From positions 561,511-625,510 of the forward strand of contig NW_022985553.1 of NCBI RefSeq assembly GCF_010093815.1: 64,000 nucleotides of DNA. Reading direction: 5' to 3'. The notes under the pieces are model-generated. The model was not told where the DNA came from, searched no databases, and worked only from the letters and a program-made list of their open reading frames with translations. This DNA comes from Pseudovirgaria hyperparasitica (lineage: Eukaryota; Ascomycota; Dothideomycetes; Acrospermales; Acrospermaceae). A program made the position numbers and the translations under genes. Below are positions 32,086 through 44,635 of the stretch, piece after piece; position 1 is the first letter of the stretch, and each line of letters starts with the position of its first letter.

Positions 32086-34188
32086 TACGACTGAGGTGCA
32101 GCCTGGTGTGGTAGGACGTCAAGCACAAGCCTGTAGCTCGAGAGGATGAGCTACCTGCTGAAGACTAGGACTTCATGAGCCTCCAGCGGTCGAGTCAAAG
32201 AGTTGAAACGAGCGGAGAGGAAATGGACAAGGGCGGAAGAACAAGGCGAAACAAACGACGACAAACGACCCACGACGTGATGGGTGTGCGAGTGCAGAGT
32301 TGTAGAAGGCTTCAAGAAGTCCATGGCGGCGCTGGTAGATAAGATAACCTTCTGAGTTTGAGGGCGTCCGGCACAGCGATTCACTACTGGCAGAGGAACG
32401 ATGCTGTTCGCAAAGGCAGGTGTTATGGAACGGGCTTAGTGGGATATTGACACGATCACCCCTGTCCAATCAGCATGCTCGGCAGGCGCTTCTAACATGA
32501 CAAGCGCAGGAGATGAAACAGATGGAAGCCGAGCATTTCCACATAATACATGGCATATGTGTTACTTTCTTCTATACCGATACTGTCTAAGTGATGTAGT
32601 ACACATCTCTGGGGTCTGTAGCGTGTGACCTTTCTTGGCATTGAAGGGGTCGAGGCGGATACATTTGTTGCCTCACTTGTATAGATGCGTAGAGCACGCA
32701 ATACACCGTAGCTGCGTCTTTGGACGGAAGACAAGTTACGTTGTAGGCAGAGTGGGACATAGCAGTGGCAAAAAGCTTCGCTGACCAAGAACTGTCCAAA
32801 GTCTATTGGAAGGTACCTATAACTAAGGTTGTCACTGTCAAACCGGTTAAGTCGCACGAGATCCCTTAAAGCCAGGAAGTGATCGCATATGGCACTTGAG
32901 CACTTATGAGTCCTAAGAATGTCAGTCGCAAAGTGCGTTATTCCTAGATACAAGTCTCGACACGAGGAGCTCAAGACCGCGGGCCTGCGGGGTTGGAAAC
33001 TTGGACGCGCTGGAGCTCTTACTTTCCCTAGCTTCGCCTAGCGTTAGAATGCTATAGTGTCTGGATGGTGTTGTAGATCTATCATCTCTCCGAGCCCTAC
33101 TAGTAGCCTAGTCTAGCCCCAGCCCCAGCCCCAGCGAACGGGTCAATGCAGGTGACAGCAGTAACGTACATTGTACTGGCATGGACACTGCAACAACACT
33201 GCACACGTTACGCCCTTGAGCGACGAACAATTTGCCACCCTTTCGAACACCTTACGATACAGATCGGGCCTCACAGACTGGTCCCTCGGACCCTGTCAAA
33301 ATTGACGTCTTGGAGGTGCCCTAATCCTGGTCCTGGTCAAATCATGGCATGGCATGACATAGATCTGGATGATATAGAGCCAGTCATAGGGCAGAGCACA
33401 CCTCCTAATTGTCCAGCCTCTAGTTCGGCATGATGAATCTCTATGGGCCACTATCATCGGAGCAGAATGAAGTGCGGGGGAATTTAGCTCCAAGCCCTCA
33501 AGTCCAGGTCTGTATATCACGCGTCACATCGGAGAAACACGTACAGCCCAGAGCTCTGGAGACAATAATTGCACACTCCCAAGATGTAATAAAATTGTGG
33601 CTAGAATGGAGACACCGCCAGTTCGAAGGAAAGAGTTGAGATGAGATATTATTGGGGGGGAGCTTGGGCCATCGGTATGATGCATGCTTAACCGGCGCTC
33701 GGATTGGGGAAAGCGGATCTCAACAATTGCTTCGTAACGTGCCGGTGAACAGATGAGAGAATACCTTATAGCATTGATGAAATTCCGTTTCTGCCGATGT
33801 CTGACCACCAGGGCACATCCTGGCATTAATTGTTATTCATCATTCATTATTCGCTGTCGTGTGCACCAAACTCGGTGCCTCGAACAACGCCTGTCCCTGC
33901 CTCTTCCAGCTCCCCGAATCTACGCTGGGCCACCCCAAGCTCCGCTCCAATTGCACCGTCATGCATGCATGCTCCGAAGCTTAAACATTTCCCCCCTCTT
34001 GTGCCTGTTACTCTATTAGTTTGTTGAATAATACTTATATTCCTGCTCCCACCGCCCTTCAGCTTACGCTTCCCTCTTCTACCTTTCTTCTATCTGCTTC
34101 TACTTGCGCTCTCATCTTCACGAATCATCGCCTTCATACATACTCCATTCTATACATAGATAGCCACTTCTACACCTCCATTAACACC
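32086..34188. other. Long intergenic region, no gene seen
   Basis: About 2.1 kb between the protease (minus) and the SAP-domain gene (plus), probably a divergent promoter region. There is a short CAGCCC tandem at about 33116-33135 and a run of eight Gs at about 33653-33660. Minus-strand frames around 32492-32974 lack a credible start and have no recognisable features. Confidence 0.5.
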
Positions 34189-35121
34189 ATGGCTGCGCCT
34201 CGGTCAACGTCACTCCGTGCCCTTCGCCAGCTGTCTGCGTGCAGTAGGCAGACTGTTCAGGTCCGCAAGCTACATATGACCGGTCCTACTACATTTCCAT
34301 CTCCTCTCCTGACTTCAGAACGACCCGCTGTGAATCTCCCAAAAGACCTTATTGGTCTCCAGACCGAATGCCGGAAGCGTAATCTGCCTGTCACAGGTTC
34401 CAAGCAGGAGGTGAGCCGATACCTATGTTGTTATAGACTTGGATGCTGACATTATCAATCAGCTAGCTGACCGTCTCTCTGCCGACGCAATGCTACAATC
34501 ACGCAGCTTCAGCAGCGCTATTCAGGACATGAAGCGTCCAGCAGCCTCCGAAGCTGACGCATACATGGCCATGCCTCCAGTCCGACACTTCAACACCAGC
34601 CGAACCCTGAAGTCCGTCAATGACAGCTCTACAATCGACTTCGCCTACTTCCCCGACTTCAATCCTGATGTTGAGGCTCCTCCTCCAAGCATCCGCGTCC
34701 CCCTTCTTCCACAGAGTGTGGCTGCACCCAATACCGCCAAATTCTCCGAGGAGGCTCAGGAATCGGTACGAGACACTCTCCGCAATATCAAAATCTAGCC
34801 ACATTCCATACCACACTCGCTACACCTTGTTCACCTTTCGATTGGGGGAAGGTTGCTAATACATGTTCTTGGATTCAGGATGTGATGCGCGGTACCATAG
34901 TTACTGCTTCGGCTGATTCTACTCACATAAGTACTCCGTCTGCCATGGCAGATGTGCACGATAACAATTCAATTGATATTGGGGAGATGGCTCAAAAAGT
35001 TGCTGCTGCAGCCCAAAAGGTCAAAGAGGCTACAGTGGATGAGACACCTGTTGTTCGGAAAGTTTGGAATGGCTTTCTGGACGATCTCCTTGGTCCCAAG
35101 TCATCTAAAGCGACTTCCTAA
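34189..35121 (+). CDS. Mitochondrial-type SAP-domain protein
   Basis: Three exons (34189-34410, 34463-34765, 34879-35121), 255 residues, all introns phase 0. The N-terminus is rich in Arg, Ser and Ala with no acids (MAAPRSTSLRALRQLSACSR, then QTVQVRKLHMTG), as expected for a mitochondrial presequence. Residues about 50-82 form a SAP motif (LPKDLIGLQTECRKRNLPV, then TGSKQELADRLSA) that is only complete after intron 1 is removed, which supports that junction. Then follow a Ser-rich linker with a HFNTSR motif, a DFAYFPDF motif, a Pro-rich stretch and a C-terminal segment ending GFLDDLLGPKSSKA. SAP domains usually bind nucleic acid, so a role with mitochondrial DNA or RNA is possible but is inference. 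I recognise the layout as recurrent in ascomycetes but no named gene. Confidence 0.78.
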
Positions 35122-36303
35122 GGTAGACGCCGATGCGACCTGTATGATGTGACGAAGCGGTGAGCATTTCATTGACTACGTATCTGCACACAAGTTTTCG
35201 AAGTATGCGTTAGTCCGTTTCTTTTGTTCGCCAGTCTCAACTACGGAGTCTAATGTGCGAATCTACCTCTGACCTTCGTTTCTGAGTTTGAACAAGGCCT
35301 GGAAGCGCTCTAGCCATTGGCAAACGACATATATTAGTATTGACGTAGTTAGCGTATAAACACAATGCGCATTTAACATCGCACCTTGACTTCCAATCCT
35401 TCCGACTCCAATATACCTAAAAATATCTATTGTCGGCTCCCAACCAGTTCAGACCCTAGTACACATTCCCTTCCCTCTGCCGTCCCACGCCATCTACTAG
35501 ACCCTGCGTACAAACCGCTTGCGCCATATCTCACCACAATGTCATAGGCCAAGACCCTAATTGTCTTGTCCAGTAGCACTTCGCCCACCATGAAATATCC
35601 CAAGACTTCTAAGAAGCTGTCATTCCCTCCGGGAAACGCGTCGCAGACCCAATATCAAAAGGTCCGAAAAGCAGCGGATTCAGTGGGCCGCTGGTGGGGA
35701 TACCTGCGGTGGCCGGCGCGGGAGTGGGTGGAGCAACGGATAGCCGGGTCCTAGAGCCGATGCGGCAATTGAGGGCTGGGTCGGGCATGAGTGGTGTGTT
35801 GATCACCCCACTAACGAGCCACCTAATTAATCTACGTAGAAGTAGAATTATATGCTTCAACGTTAATCTTAATCTTAGTACTATGTTAGTAACTCTTACT
35901 TTTGGTAATACTACACGTACAAGTTATACATACTCTAATGCTTTTTTTCATAACTCCACGAATTTCTGTACTTTACTCTATATGCTAAGTAGTGTTGTTT
36001 TTATTACTCTCTTCTAATTACGTGAAAACTTTGGTTATACATAGATATTCATAGAGTTTTTTATAGAAGCATTAGTTCATACATATACTAGTATATAATA
36101 CATCTACGTTTAGTATTTTATTTCTATATACATAGATACAATCATATGGGATATAGAGCTCTAGTTTCAGAAAGGTAGAGAGGAGGCATGCATGTATAAG
36201 TAGCATTAGTGGTATTATTTAGGTATGTGGTAGGATATTTACATGATATCACGATAAAGTAGTAAGGTCTCTTCTTACTCCTTCCATGGCCACATGCAGA
36301 ATT
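35122..36303. other. Intergenic with AT-rich island
   Basis: About 1.2 kb between convergent genes. The left part is of normal composition. From about 35821 to 36250 the sequence becomes strongly AT-rich with many TA dinucleotides (for example around 35860-36130). A small GC-rich patch at 35680-35800 could encode short frames on both strands but none is convincing. Confidence 0.6.
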
Positions 36304-38750
36304 TCACGTCCGCATCGCCGGCAAGGTTTCCAACACGACCTCTTCGCCCTGCACCTCAAACTCCACCTCACATTTCTTATCCACATCAATCGCAATCTTA
36401 TACTTGCTTGGATACAACACTCTCTCCCCTTTCTCGTTCCACCTCGCCAAGCTTCCAATCGTCAACTTCAACTCGTGAACGTTCTTCGTGCCGGGCGCGA
36501 CGTCATGGAACCGCTGGTACGCGACAAGCGCCTTGTTTGGATACGGCGCCGGGCCGTACGCGCCAGATATAAACGCCAGGGCGACATAGTCTGACAGCGT
36601 GCTACCTGTGTTTCGCACGGTGGTATGCAGGACGGCAAAGGGGCATGTATCAAGGTACGTGTATCCAGACGCCTTGCACGCATCCACCAGCGTGTGCGTA
36701 CTCAGCCCTGCCAAGGCTGTATCCGGCAAGTCCAGATGCGCATCCACATCAAACGAGGTATAATGCAGCCCGAATCCAAACGGCAATACGGGCGTGCCTG
36801 TGTACCATTGATACGTGCGGCCCGGGTTACTTGCGTTGTCGGGCCGCAGGTTCATGTCTGTCGGCGCAAGCGAGATGTAAGAGGCTGGGTACTGCGTTAC
36901 GGGCAAGCGGCCTGCCGGGGCGACGACGCCGAAGATTATGTCTGTGATTGCGCGCCCGCCTTCTTGGCCTGGGTAGCCGGCCCAGAGGATGGACGACACG
37001 CCTGCGTGGGCGAGGAGAGCGGAGTCGTCGACTTGGCCGCCGCCTGTTTGGACGACTATGAGGGGCTTTGGGTTGTCGGCGAGAGCGGAGAGAAGGGAGA
37101 GTTGCGTGGTGTTCCAGGCGATAGTGCTGCGATCGCTGCCTTCAGTTTCGACGGTTTGGTCGATGCCGCCGATGTAAATTGTGATGTCGCTGGTATTTGC
37201 AGCCGCGAGGACAGGCTCAGAGTCGAGAATGCTGGAGACAAAGTTCACTGTTACCCCCGGGACGGTCTGGAAAGCAGAAAGGGGAGACTTGATATGTGGT
37301 GGTATGCCGGAGTAGCCTCCTAGCATCTGAGTCGTTGCGTTGGCCCAGTCACCTACCAGGGCGACCGTGATAGGTCTTGTGGTTGAGGTGTGGAGAGGGA
37401 GGGTGTTATGATCATTCTTAAGGAGAGTCATACCGGAGGTAGCAGCTTTCCGCGCGAGGTCCTGGCTTTGGGGAACGTTGATATAGGAGGCGTCGATTTG
37501 CCGATATGGTTGAGCGGCAGCATTATCAAAGTACCCGAGTCTAACGAAGGACGCGAACACTCTTTCTAAGGCTTTATCGATGAGTACCTCCAGTTCTGGT
37601 TTTGCAGCAACTGCGCCGGGAAGCCAGGTCGAGAAGTATACACCACAATCCGTATCAGTGCCAGCTCTCAGGATAGCCTCAACGGCTTCTATCTCAGTGG
37701 CACCAAATCCGTGTCCATCTGTTGAGTTGAAGACAACATCCAATGCAAAGCAATCGCCGTTGATGTAGTTGTCCGGTTCAGTCCAGCCCCAGTGCTTCCT
37801 GACCACATCTTCCATCAACCACCCATCCGCACACTGTGGGATGCCATTGACTGAATTGTAGGCACACATAACGCTCCCCGCTTTAGCATCTCGTGTACAC
37901 GCCTCAAAAGGATGGAGGTAGTACTCTGCAAGGTCCTGTAGCCCGATCTTTGCATCGAAATTGTATCTCGTAACACCATCGTGAGTGTTATCAAGATCGT
38001 TTCCCGCAAAATGCTTGCACGTAGCAACTGTCTTTCTATACTTGTTGCCCAGTGGTCCCTCCATACCCCTGATGAAGGCCTTTGCATATTCCGCAACACG
38101 GAATGCGTCTTCTCCGGGCGTCTCCGGGCCACGGCCCCATCGCGGATCTTTGAATGGGTTAACATTTGGCGTCCAGTAGTCGAGACCAGCGTGACCAGCA
38201 TTTGCAAATGCCCTAGCTTCGGTACTTATGGCATCTGCGACGTCAAACACTAGATCATCATCAAAGGCTGCTGCGGTGAGAATTGGCTGTGGGAAGGATG
38301 TGGCAGATGAATATGCGCCGCCATCCACGGAAAAATTGACGCCAATGGAGATTGCTACGCCGTGAAGAGCTTCGTTCCAGAGCTGCGAGTATATCAGCAA
38401 TTGGTTAAGCTAGTTAGGTTGCGGTACTAACGATGAAAGGGGGCAGACCGAGGCGCTCAACACCGGGCATGACGAAGATCGTATGATTAATCTTCTCCTC
38501 GAGGGTGAGCTCAGAAATGAGCGAGACCGCGCGGTCGTACGGAGCTGCAGTTTCTCAGTATATGGCCAATTGCACACGGTGTATAGCACTCACATTTGGA
38601 ATCATCACATATCCCTATAGAGCTTAGTGGCTCTATAGAACAATCCGGCAGGGGTCGCACTGGGGTATTGATAAGTACATTGGCAACGGTCTGGCGGAAG
38701 TCCGAGTAATTTGTCGCTAGTGGAGGAACGCCAGGTCCAGAGAAAGCCAT
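36304..38750 (-). CDS. GH3 glycoside hydrolase, beta-xylosidase (XlnD/Bxl)-like
   Basis: Three exons (38750-38594, 38544-38432, 38382-36304), 782 residues. Conserved GH3 features: LTLEEKI near residue 66, LWNEALHGVA at 91-100, WTPNVNPFKDPRWGRGPETPG at about 160-180, KHFAGND at 213-219, and the region of the nucleophile where Asp300 sits in NGDCFAL (xylosidases usually read SDCDA). The C-terminal alpha/beta sandwich (LLKNDHNTLPL, VGDWAN) and the fibronectin III-like domain (PFGFGLHYTSF ...) follow. Family members release xylose from xylo-oligosaccharides and are normally secreted, but the predicted N-terminus (MAFSGPGVPPLATNYSDF) has no signal peptide and an in-frame TGA lies directly upstream of the ATG. 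Either the protein is intracellular or a 5' exon with the signal is missed. Confidence 0.88.
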
Positions 38751-40592
38751 CTTTCAGACAATGCTTTGTAAACCTTTAGATAAATCTAAGGTCTTTACTC
38801 GGTGGATGTTAGTAAAAGAAGAAGCAGGTCATCACGACGTGTTGAATTGTGTTGCAAGCAGAGCTGCAAATCAATCGCAGGCAAGACTTAACCTTAAGTA
38901 CTTGACCGTCGCATGACTATCCATCCTTGTATCGATATTATATCAAAATCCGCGTCGTCATTAGTACTCATTTTGGTGCCACTAGTACCGAAGCTCATTG
39001 TTCATATAAAACTTTTTGTCGTATAGGGGCCATGTGACGGGATAATTACCGTTAAGGCCTTGTGGAGCTTCGTATAGAGTACGGCCGAACGCTAGCCATT
39101 TTAGGTAGAGAACCAGGTACACGACCTTGGCATAGATACGATGAAAACGGCTTTGTGGAGAATCATGAGATCTACTTGATCGTATTCTGTCATACACCAA
39201 AGCGATCGAGCATTCGCAGAGCAGAACGATGAATGAAGCTTGAAGTATATATCTGAAGCTCTTCAATATGTATGTCGTAATAATCTGCAAGTCGCGGCGC
39301 AAGGATAATCCCACTTTCAATGCCAATTCATGTGGAAAAGGTGGTGTGATTCATATACATACAATTTCCTTCAAGTGCGCGCAGGGAGGCGATTAAGAAA
39401 CACTCGACACAGAAAACAGAGTTTCCAATGTTTGAGGATAGTTTTCGTATAATGACAGGCAAGTACTTGTAACGCTGTCGTATGGAAACCTGCCTTTCCC
39501 ACTTCCGGTATCCACTTTCAGCCCCATCTCCAAGTTCCTTCTGGATATGGAGCAAGCAAGGAATAGAGACACCCAGCCAGATAGACAGCAAGTAATTATC
39601 AGTATGAAACGAGACATTAGGACACCGGCAAAGAGCTTGGAGACATCGACTTTCATGCAGATCCGGGTATACAATGCACATAGTCAGGATGATAGTGTAG
39701 AACACAGCAAGCAAACAAACAAGGCCGTTCCAACCCAGCATAAAGCAGCCGTGACGCTCATAGGCTTCCGGACGCCGATAAGGCTCGGTACATATAGGAA
39801 TGTGTTCATGGATAGACCTGATATCTCTCTCTCAACAGGTTCCATAGTCATCTATACATTAGTGGATCAGCAAACTCGACCAGATCAAGAGCCTGAAAGT
39901 GGTAATCCATACTCACAGGAGGAACACAACATTGATACTGGAAGTCGAAGTTAAACATTCTCTAGTCGATTTTGTGCATTTAGCCTACGGTCATGACCTA
40001 CTATCGTCATGCTATGGCACGGATAGCATAGTAATTTTGTTGCAAAACTCTCATTCAAACATCAACCACGTGGTGGCGAATTCTGTTGATGCGACCTCAA
40101 AACTGGGTACCTAAATCCTGACGCGGGCAAGCATAACCAATGGCATACCATAGGAGCCAGCCACAATCGCGTAATGTGAACCTTCGCTTATGGCGACCAA
40201 TCACCAGAAGGAGCGATGTTTAAATATAATAGTCGATCCCTTAAACAGCTCTGAATTGCGGGGCATCCAGACTTCTTATTGTTAGTGATGGATGCCTTCC
40301 CGTAATGATAACACGGCAGGACATTAGCTCGATACCACTGTGGCTGAGATCGTGCAAAGAGATCCTGTAGGAGACGTCCCAGGTCCAAATCATCAATGGC
40401 GGCATGTACATTCGTCTATTCGAACGGTTTTCGTTCGCCCGGCCCGTCACTGCGCCGCAGTCTACCATATCGTGGCTAGTGGCATCTGAAGTATAAGTAG
40501 ATGTCTTCCACACCTTGACAGAGATCTATCCCTTGTGCAACATTCCACTAAGCATTCCTGAATCATCAAAGATTTTTAAGCATTCTGTAAAC
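38751..40592. other. Long intergenic region; possible decayed membrane-protein gene
   Basis: About 1.8 kb between the GH3 gene (minus) and the orphan gene (plus). On the minus strand between about 39830 and 38980 several overlapping frames encode hydrophobic helices (for example LMSRFILIITCCLSGWVSLF, and MSVTAALCWVGTALFVCLL), but they lie in different frames and are interrupted by stops, and I could not join them with consistent splice sites. It may be a relic of a fungal membrane-protein gene. No functional gene is claimed. Confidence 0.4.
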
Positions 40593-41721
40593 ATGGTCCT
40601 CAAAGAAGTATCCACCATCATTCCACCCAACCAAGCCGATGGTGCGCCCAAGAGGATCAATATGATTGCCCGCAAAGACTGTACATCACTCTCTAGGATA
40701 CTTCTTTGAACCCATCATACTAACGCATTAAAGTCCGTGACCGCTTCGAAGCCGAAAAGCCTGGGCACGAGAAGTTCTTCTCTTCGCTCTTCGGCGGCGA
40801 ATGGACCATCAAACTCGATCCATCCAACCTCTTCACCTATACCGAGGAAAAGGATGCGAGCATGTTTGGCTACTATTGCAACAAGTTAGCATAACCGCTA
40901 TAGACCTTTTCTCCATTTCCATTTCCTGATAATCTAACAGGTACTTTGCCGACGGCCAAGTCCGTGACAATCTTGCCAACTTCACGAAAGAATATGCCGC
41001 CGACGGCATCACGCAAATCAATAAGCTGGCTCACACCCACACTATCACCATCGAACCCTCTTCCTCGACCAGCGCTGGCCTCGACTTCGCCGACGGGAAA
41101 TTCCGCATCCTATTCTCCGAGCCTGATGGCTTCACTTCTGGCGCCTCGTACTGGTCTGGCTCCCTCTCCAGTGCCGTCAGCGCCGCCGAAGCCAGTGGCC
41201 CCCAAACATCCGCCGGGCAGCCGCGGCAAATGAGCATTGTCGCAAAGCGCGATATCCGGGACCGCTTTGAGGCTGAGATCGGGCCGATAGAGGAACGCGT
41301 GCGAAAGTACTTGCAGGCGCCAGACTTCACACTCGATCCAAACTTTGAGGCGAATTATGCGTTTTATGCAGCATGGGAGGAGGAATTGAAGGCGGATCCG
41401 GACGAGACTGCAATCCGGCAAGTCGAAAAAGGGTGGGAGGGTATGATCGGGTATTTTACTTTGAAATATTTTGTGCGGTTGGCGGATTACTTACGCGATG
41501 AGGGGTTCGCGAAGGACGAAATGTTGAGGGAAGGGTTCAAGGAGGTGGTGAATGCGAATTGGGTTGTGGTGAGACAGGTGGAGGATGAGGTCTTCAAGGA
41601 TGCGAGGGGAAATACTGAAGACGCAGTTATTGAGGACGGCGTTTTAGTATTCAGAACGACAAGGAAGGCGTTTGGATGGAATGAGGGAAGATGTGTGATG
41701 AAAATTATGGATCTGTTGTGA
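40593..41721 (+). CDS. Orphan conserved-looking protein with internal motif repeat
   Basis: Three exons (40593-40680, 40734-40884, 40941-41721), 339 residues. The ATG at 40593 has a strong context (AACATGG). Intron 1 (53 nt) has a GTACAT donor and a perfect TACTAAC branch; intron 2 (56 nt) has GTTAGC and a CTAACAG end. Splicing of intron 1 creates MIARKDFRDRFEAE, which recurs about 185 residues later as IVAKRDIRDRFEAE, so the protein carries a repeated 15-residue motif and the splice model is supported by the repeat. It is soluble, acidic, with Asp/Glu- and Trp/Tyr-rich helical segments in the C-terminal half and no signal peptide. I do not recognise a domain. The 3' end converges on CEX1 with only 79 bases between stop codons. 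Confidence 0.72.
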
Positions 41722-41800
41722 GGCGATCGCCCTTGGGGGTTTACAGAACCTCATCGCGGATCGAGTGTTCAATATCGAACTTCAAGCGTATAGATTACCT

Positions 41801-44635
41801 TCACTCCCAGGCTTCTCCCCAGGCTTCTTCTTCTTCTTCTTCAGCAGCAGGTTGCGAATTCTTTTTCGGTGCGGGCGCGACTGCTTTCGTCACTCCTGAT
41901 ACATGCGTTTTCTTCGCTGTCACATTGCCAGTAGAATTACTCTTCAAGCCGACGCTTGGTCGGATTGCGCTTGCTGAGGCTTTTGCAAGACCTTTCGGAA
42001 GTGGCTTCGATACAGGCTTCTTGGTTTCTGCTTGAGCTGCTAGCCAACCAGCGAAGTCAGGCTCGCCCCCATCGTCATATGTCGCTGTTTTAGTTGTCCT
42101 GACCCCAGTAGTGACCGTAGGTGTGCCCCATGGATCCTCAAAAGCATGTGCAGTGTCGTCAGTCTCAGAGGAAGGTTTGCTAGTACTGTCAGGATGATTG
42201 AAAGCATTGGCATTCGAATCGTCATCATCCATATCACCCCAGGCATCGCCAAAGTCTTCCGCTTCGACATCAGCATTGACACTAGATGTCAGGGGGCCAG
42301 ATTTAGCAGATGAGAACGGATTTGCTTTGCTCGCCTTCGAGAGCCCAGAGGGCTTGTGCGGCACATTTGGAGATTTTGGTGGAACTGAAGATGGCCGGGA
42401 GGAGGGCTGTGATAGTGATGAAGGTGCTGCAGTACTACCGTTCGTGCCCGTATGCATTTCACCACTTGCACCAGCAATTTTATTTGTAAAGGAAGAGATG
42501 GCCCACCCCGCCCATGAACTACTATCACCTTGCGGAGTTCCGATCCTGGGCGCCCCAGCAGTTGCTGCGGTGGAGTTCTGAGGTACAGCAACAGTGTCTG
42601 GCAATGACTGGGCGTACTTACGGATACGTTGGAGATATATGTCCATCGTCTTGTTTGCTTGATCACGTACAAGTCTACTTGTTGTTAGTCAGATCTTATC
42701 TGAGAAGTATGCCAACGAAACCTACTTCTCTTTATCGACGAGAGATGGACAAATAGCGGGAAGCATTTTGCTTGCGCAATCATCTTCAGAAAAGAGGTCG
42801 GCGGTTGCTGCAAGCGCTAACAGACCTGCATTCCTTGCGTGCACGAATGGATCTCGTAGGGAGCGTGCAAAAGCTGCAGATAGGACTTTGGAGCGCGACT
42901 ACGACATCAGTCTTCTATCGTACATCAGATTTATGATGCTACTCACGCTAGACCCAAGGTTACGTGCAATCTTTCCCAAGCAGATTGTTGTGTTGGTGCG
43001 GATGCCGGGCTGTTCATCGTTGGCAGTCTTAGCGAGATATCTGAGTAACTCTCCATTGATGGTGCGATCCGAGAGCTTCTGCACAACTGTCAAGATAGCT
43101 TTGACAGTCTGCTCTCGCACCACTGGTGCAATATCTGTGAATCCTGTGACCTGCAGATGTTAGGCCTTACGACGTTTGGAACGGGAAGCAAACGTACTAG
43201 CTGGGGAAAAATCTTGTCGTTCACTATTTTATTGCTGAGATGATCAATCATCAGGGGCAGATTGTCAAGTAAACAGACTCGAATAGCCCTGTCTGGCAGT
43301 GTGAATAGCCTGACTATTACTGGCGTAATCTGGCCATCGTATTCTTCGTCTGTTAACTTGGTACTGATCTTCATAACTACCCCGAAAACTTTAGGACCAC
43401 CGCCTCCGTACTCTACAGATTTGAGTAGTTCCGGTAGAACTTTCATTTTGAAGAACTCTTCAGGGAAGTCGTCTGAGACTTCATCTAGCTGACTATAAAA
43501 GAATTAGCTGGCTGTGCGCTATAGCCGATGGCAAACGCACCTTAGAAATTCTTCCCTCTCCGCGTCTGCTTTGAGTCCTAAGCCGTCAATGTCTTCGGTA
43601 ATCTGTATAAGTGGTGTCTGGAAGAAACCGCCATGACGTAGTCCTTGGTCCAGAAACTGTCCCGTGCTAAGGCGAATCTTGGGATCCTGTGCAATCAAGC
43701 GCTTGTAACTTTGATGCATGGCTCGAGGTATGCCCTTTGTCAGACTCAGCTGGTCGGATCCCATAGAAGAGCCATTGAATGCTTCGTGAACCAGACTGCC
43801 GTAATTATACGCATCTACACAATGAACAGGGTAGCGCTTAAGAGAGTCCCAACCTGACTTCGCCACCTCTGGTGGCGCATACCGAGCCGAGTCTGGTACC
43901 AAGCCTCCATGTGTCTGTTACGTGTCAGCGAAGCGCCAGGTAGGGCACTTCTTCACATACATATATTATAGCTTCATCCTCTTTCAAAGAGCTTAAAACG
44001 TCAAACCCACCCAGCTTCCATTCTCCGCTCTCACTTGTGAAGACGGATGACGATCTCAGGCAGCCGTGTATTGACGTCGCCTCATTGTTGATGAATTTGA
44101 TTGTTTTCTGTTTCGATCAGCTAGCTCCCTTCCAGAGCTGCGAGGACCCTACACACAGCAACATTATGGAGCCCCCACTTGATCGTTTCCTCTGCTAAGC
44201 TCTTTCTTTTGATATGCCAGCCAAGGGGTACCAAACGCTCTGTCGCGATGTATATGTACGATTCTGTCTACCCTGAAATGAGACTCCAAGTCATTGTGCG
44301 ACAACAGGGGAATATACCTCGACTGTATCCAGGACCTTGATCACACCGGGATGGCGTATAGTTCGTAGTTTTCGCAAAGCATTGCGAGCTAGGGGTAATC
44401 GGGATTTGTTCGCGGTCACGTCGAAGGAAAAAATGCTACATTTAGAACCGTCTTCCTGCAAATCAAAAGAGTCAGCAGTAGCAAATATTGACGTGCGTCG
44501 CAATGATCATACGCGTTTAGTGCCATTGTGCAGAGTCCATATTGACTGTTCCACATCCACACGGTCACCGAAATTGTAACCAAAAGCCGGACCTTTTGAA
44601 ATAGCGGATGCGACGGCGGACTTCAGAAAATCCAT
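41801..44635 (-). CDS. cex1: SCY1-like pseudokinase / CEX1-type protein
   Basis: Nine exons (44635-44513, 44455-44318, 44267-44157, 44107-43961, 43914-43541, 43492-43198, 43150-42947, 42898-42726, 42674-41801), 812 residues, all in phase. The N-terminal kinase-like domain (FGYNFGDRVDVEQSIWTLHNGT, RTIRHPGVIKVLDTVE, then YIYIATERLVPLGW) has no HRD or DFG motif, as in SCYL1 and yeast Cex1. A HEAT-repeat region follows (LTDEEYDGQITPVIVRLF, VREQTVKAILTVVQKL, RSKVLSAAFARSLRDPFVHARNAG). The C-terminal 290 residues are Ser/Asp-rich and low complexity and end EEEEEEAWGEAWE, an acidic-Trp tail like those that contact COPI. Family members act in nuclear tRNA export recycling and Golgi-ER traffic; which applies here is inferred. 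Intron 8 is small with a CTAAC branch. Confidence 0.9.

Noticed and set aside
32492-32974. 160-codon minus-strand frame
   Set aside because: It begins at a non-ATG codon, has mixed composition and no hydrophobic or motif pattern typical of a protein.
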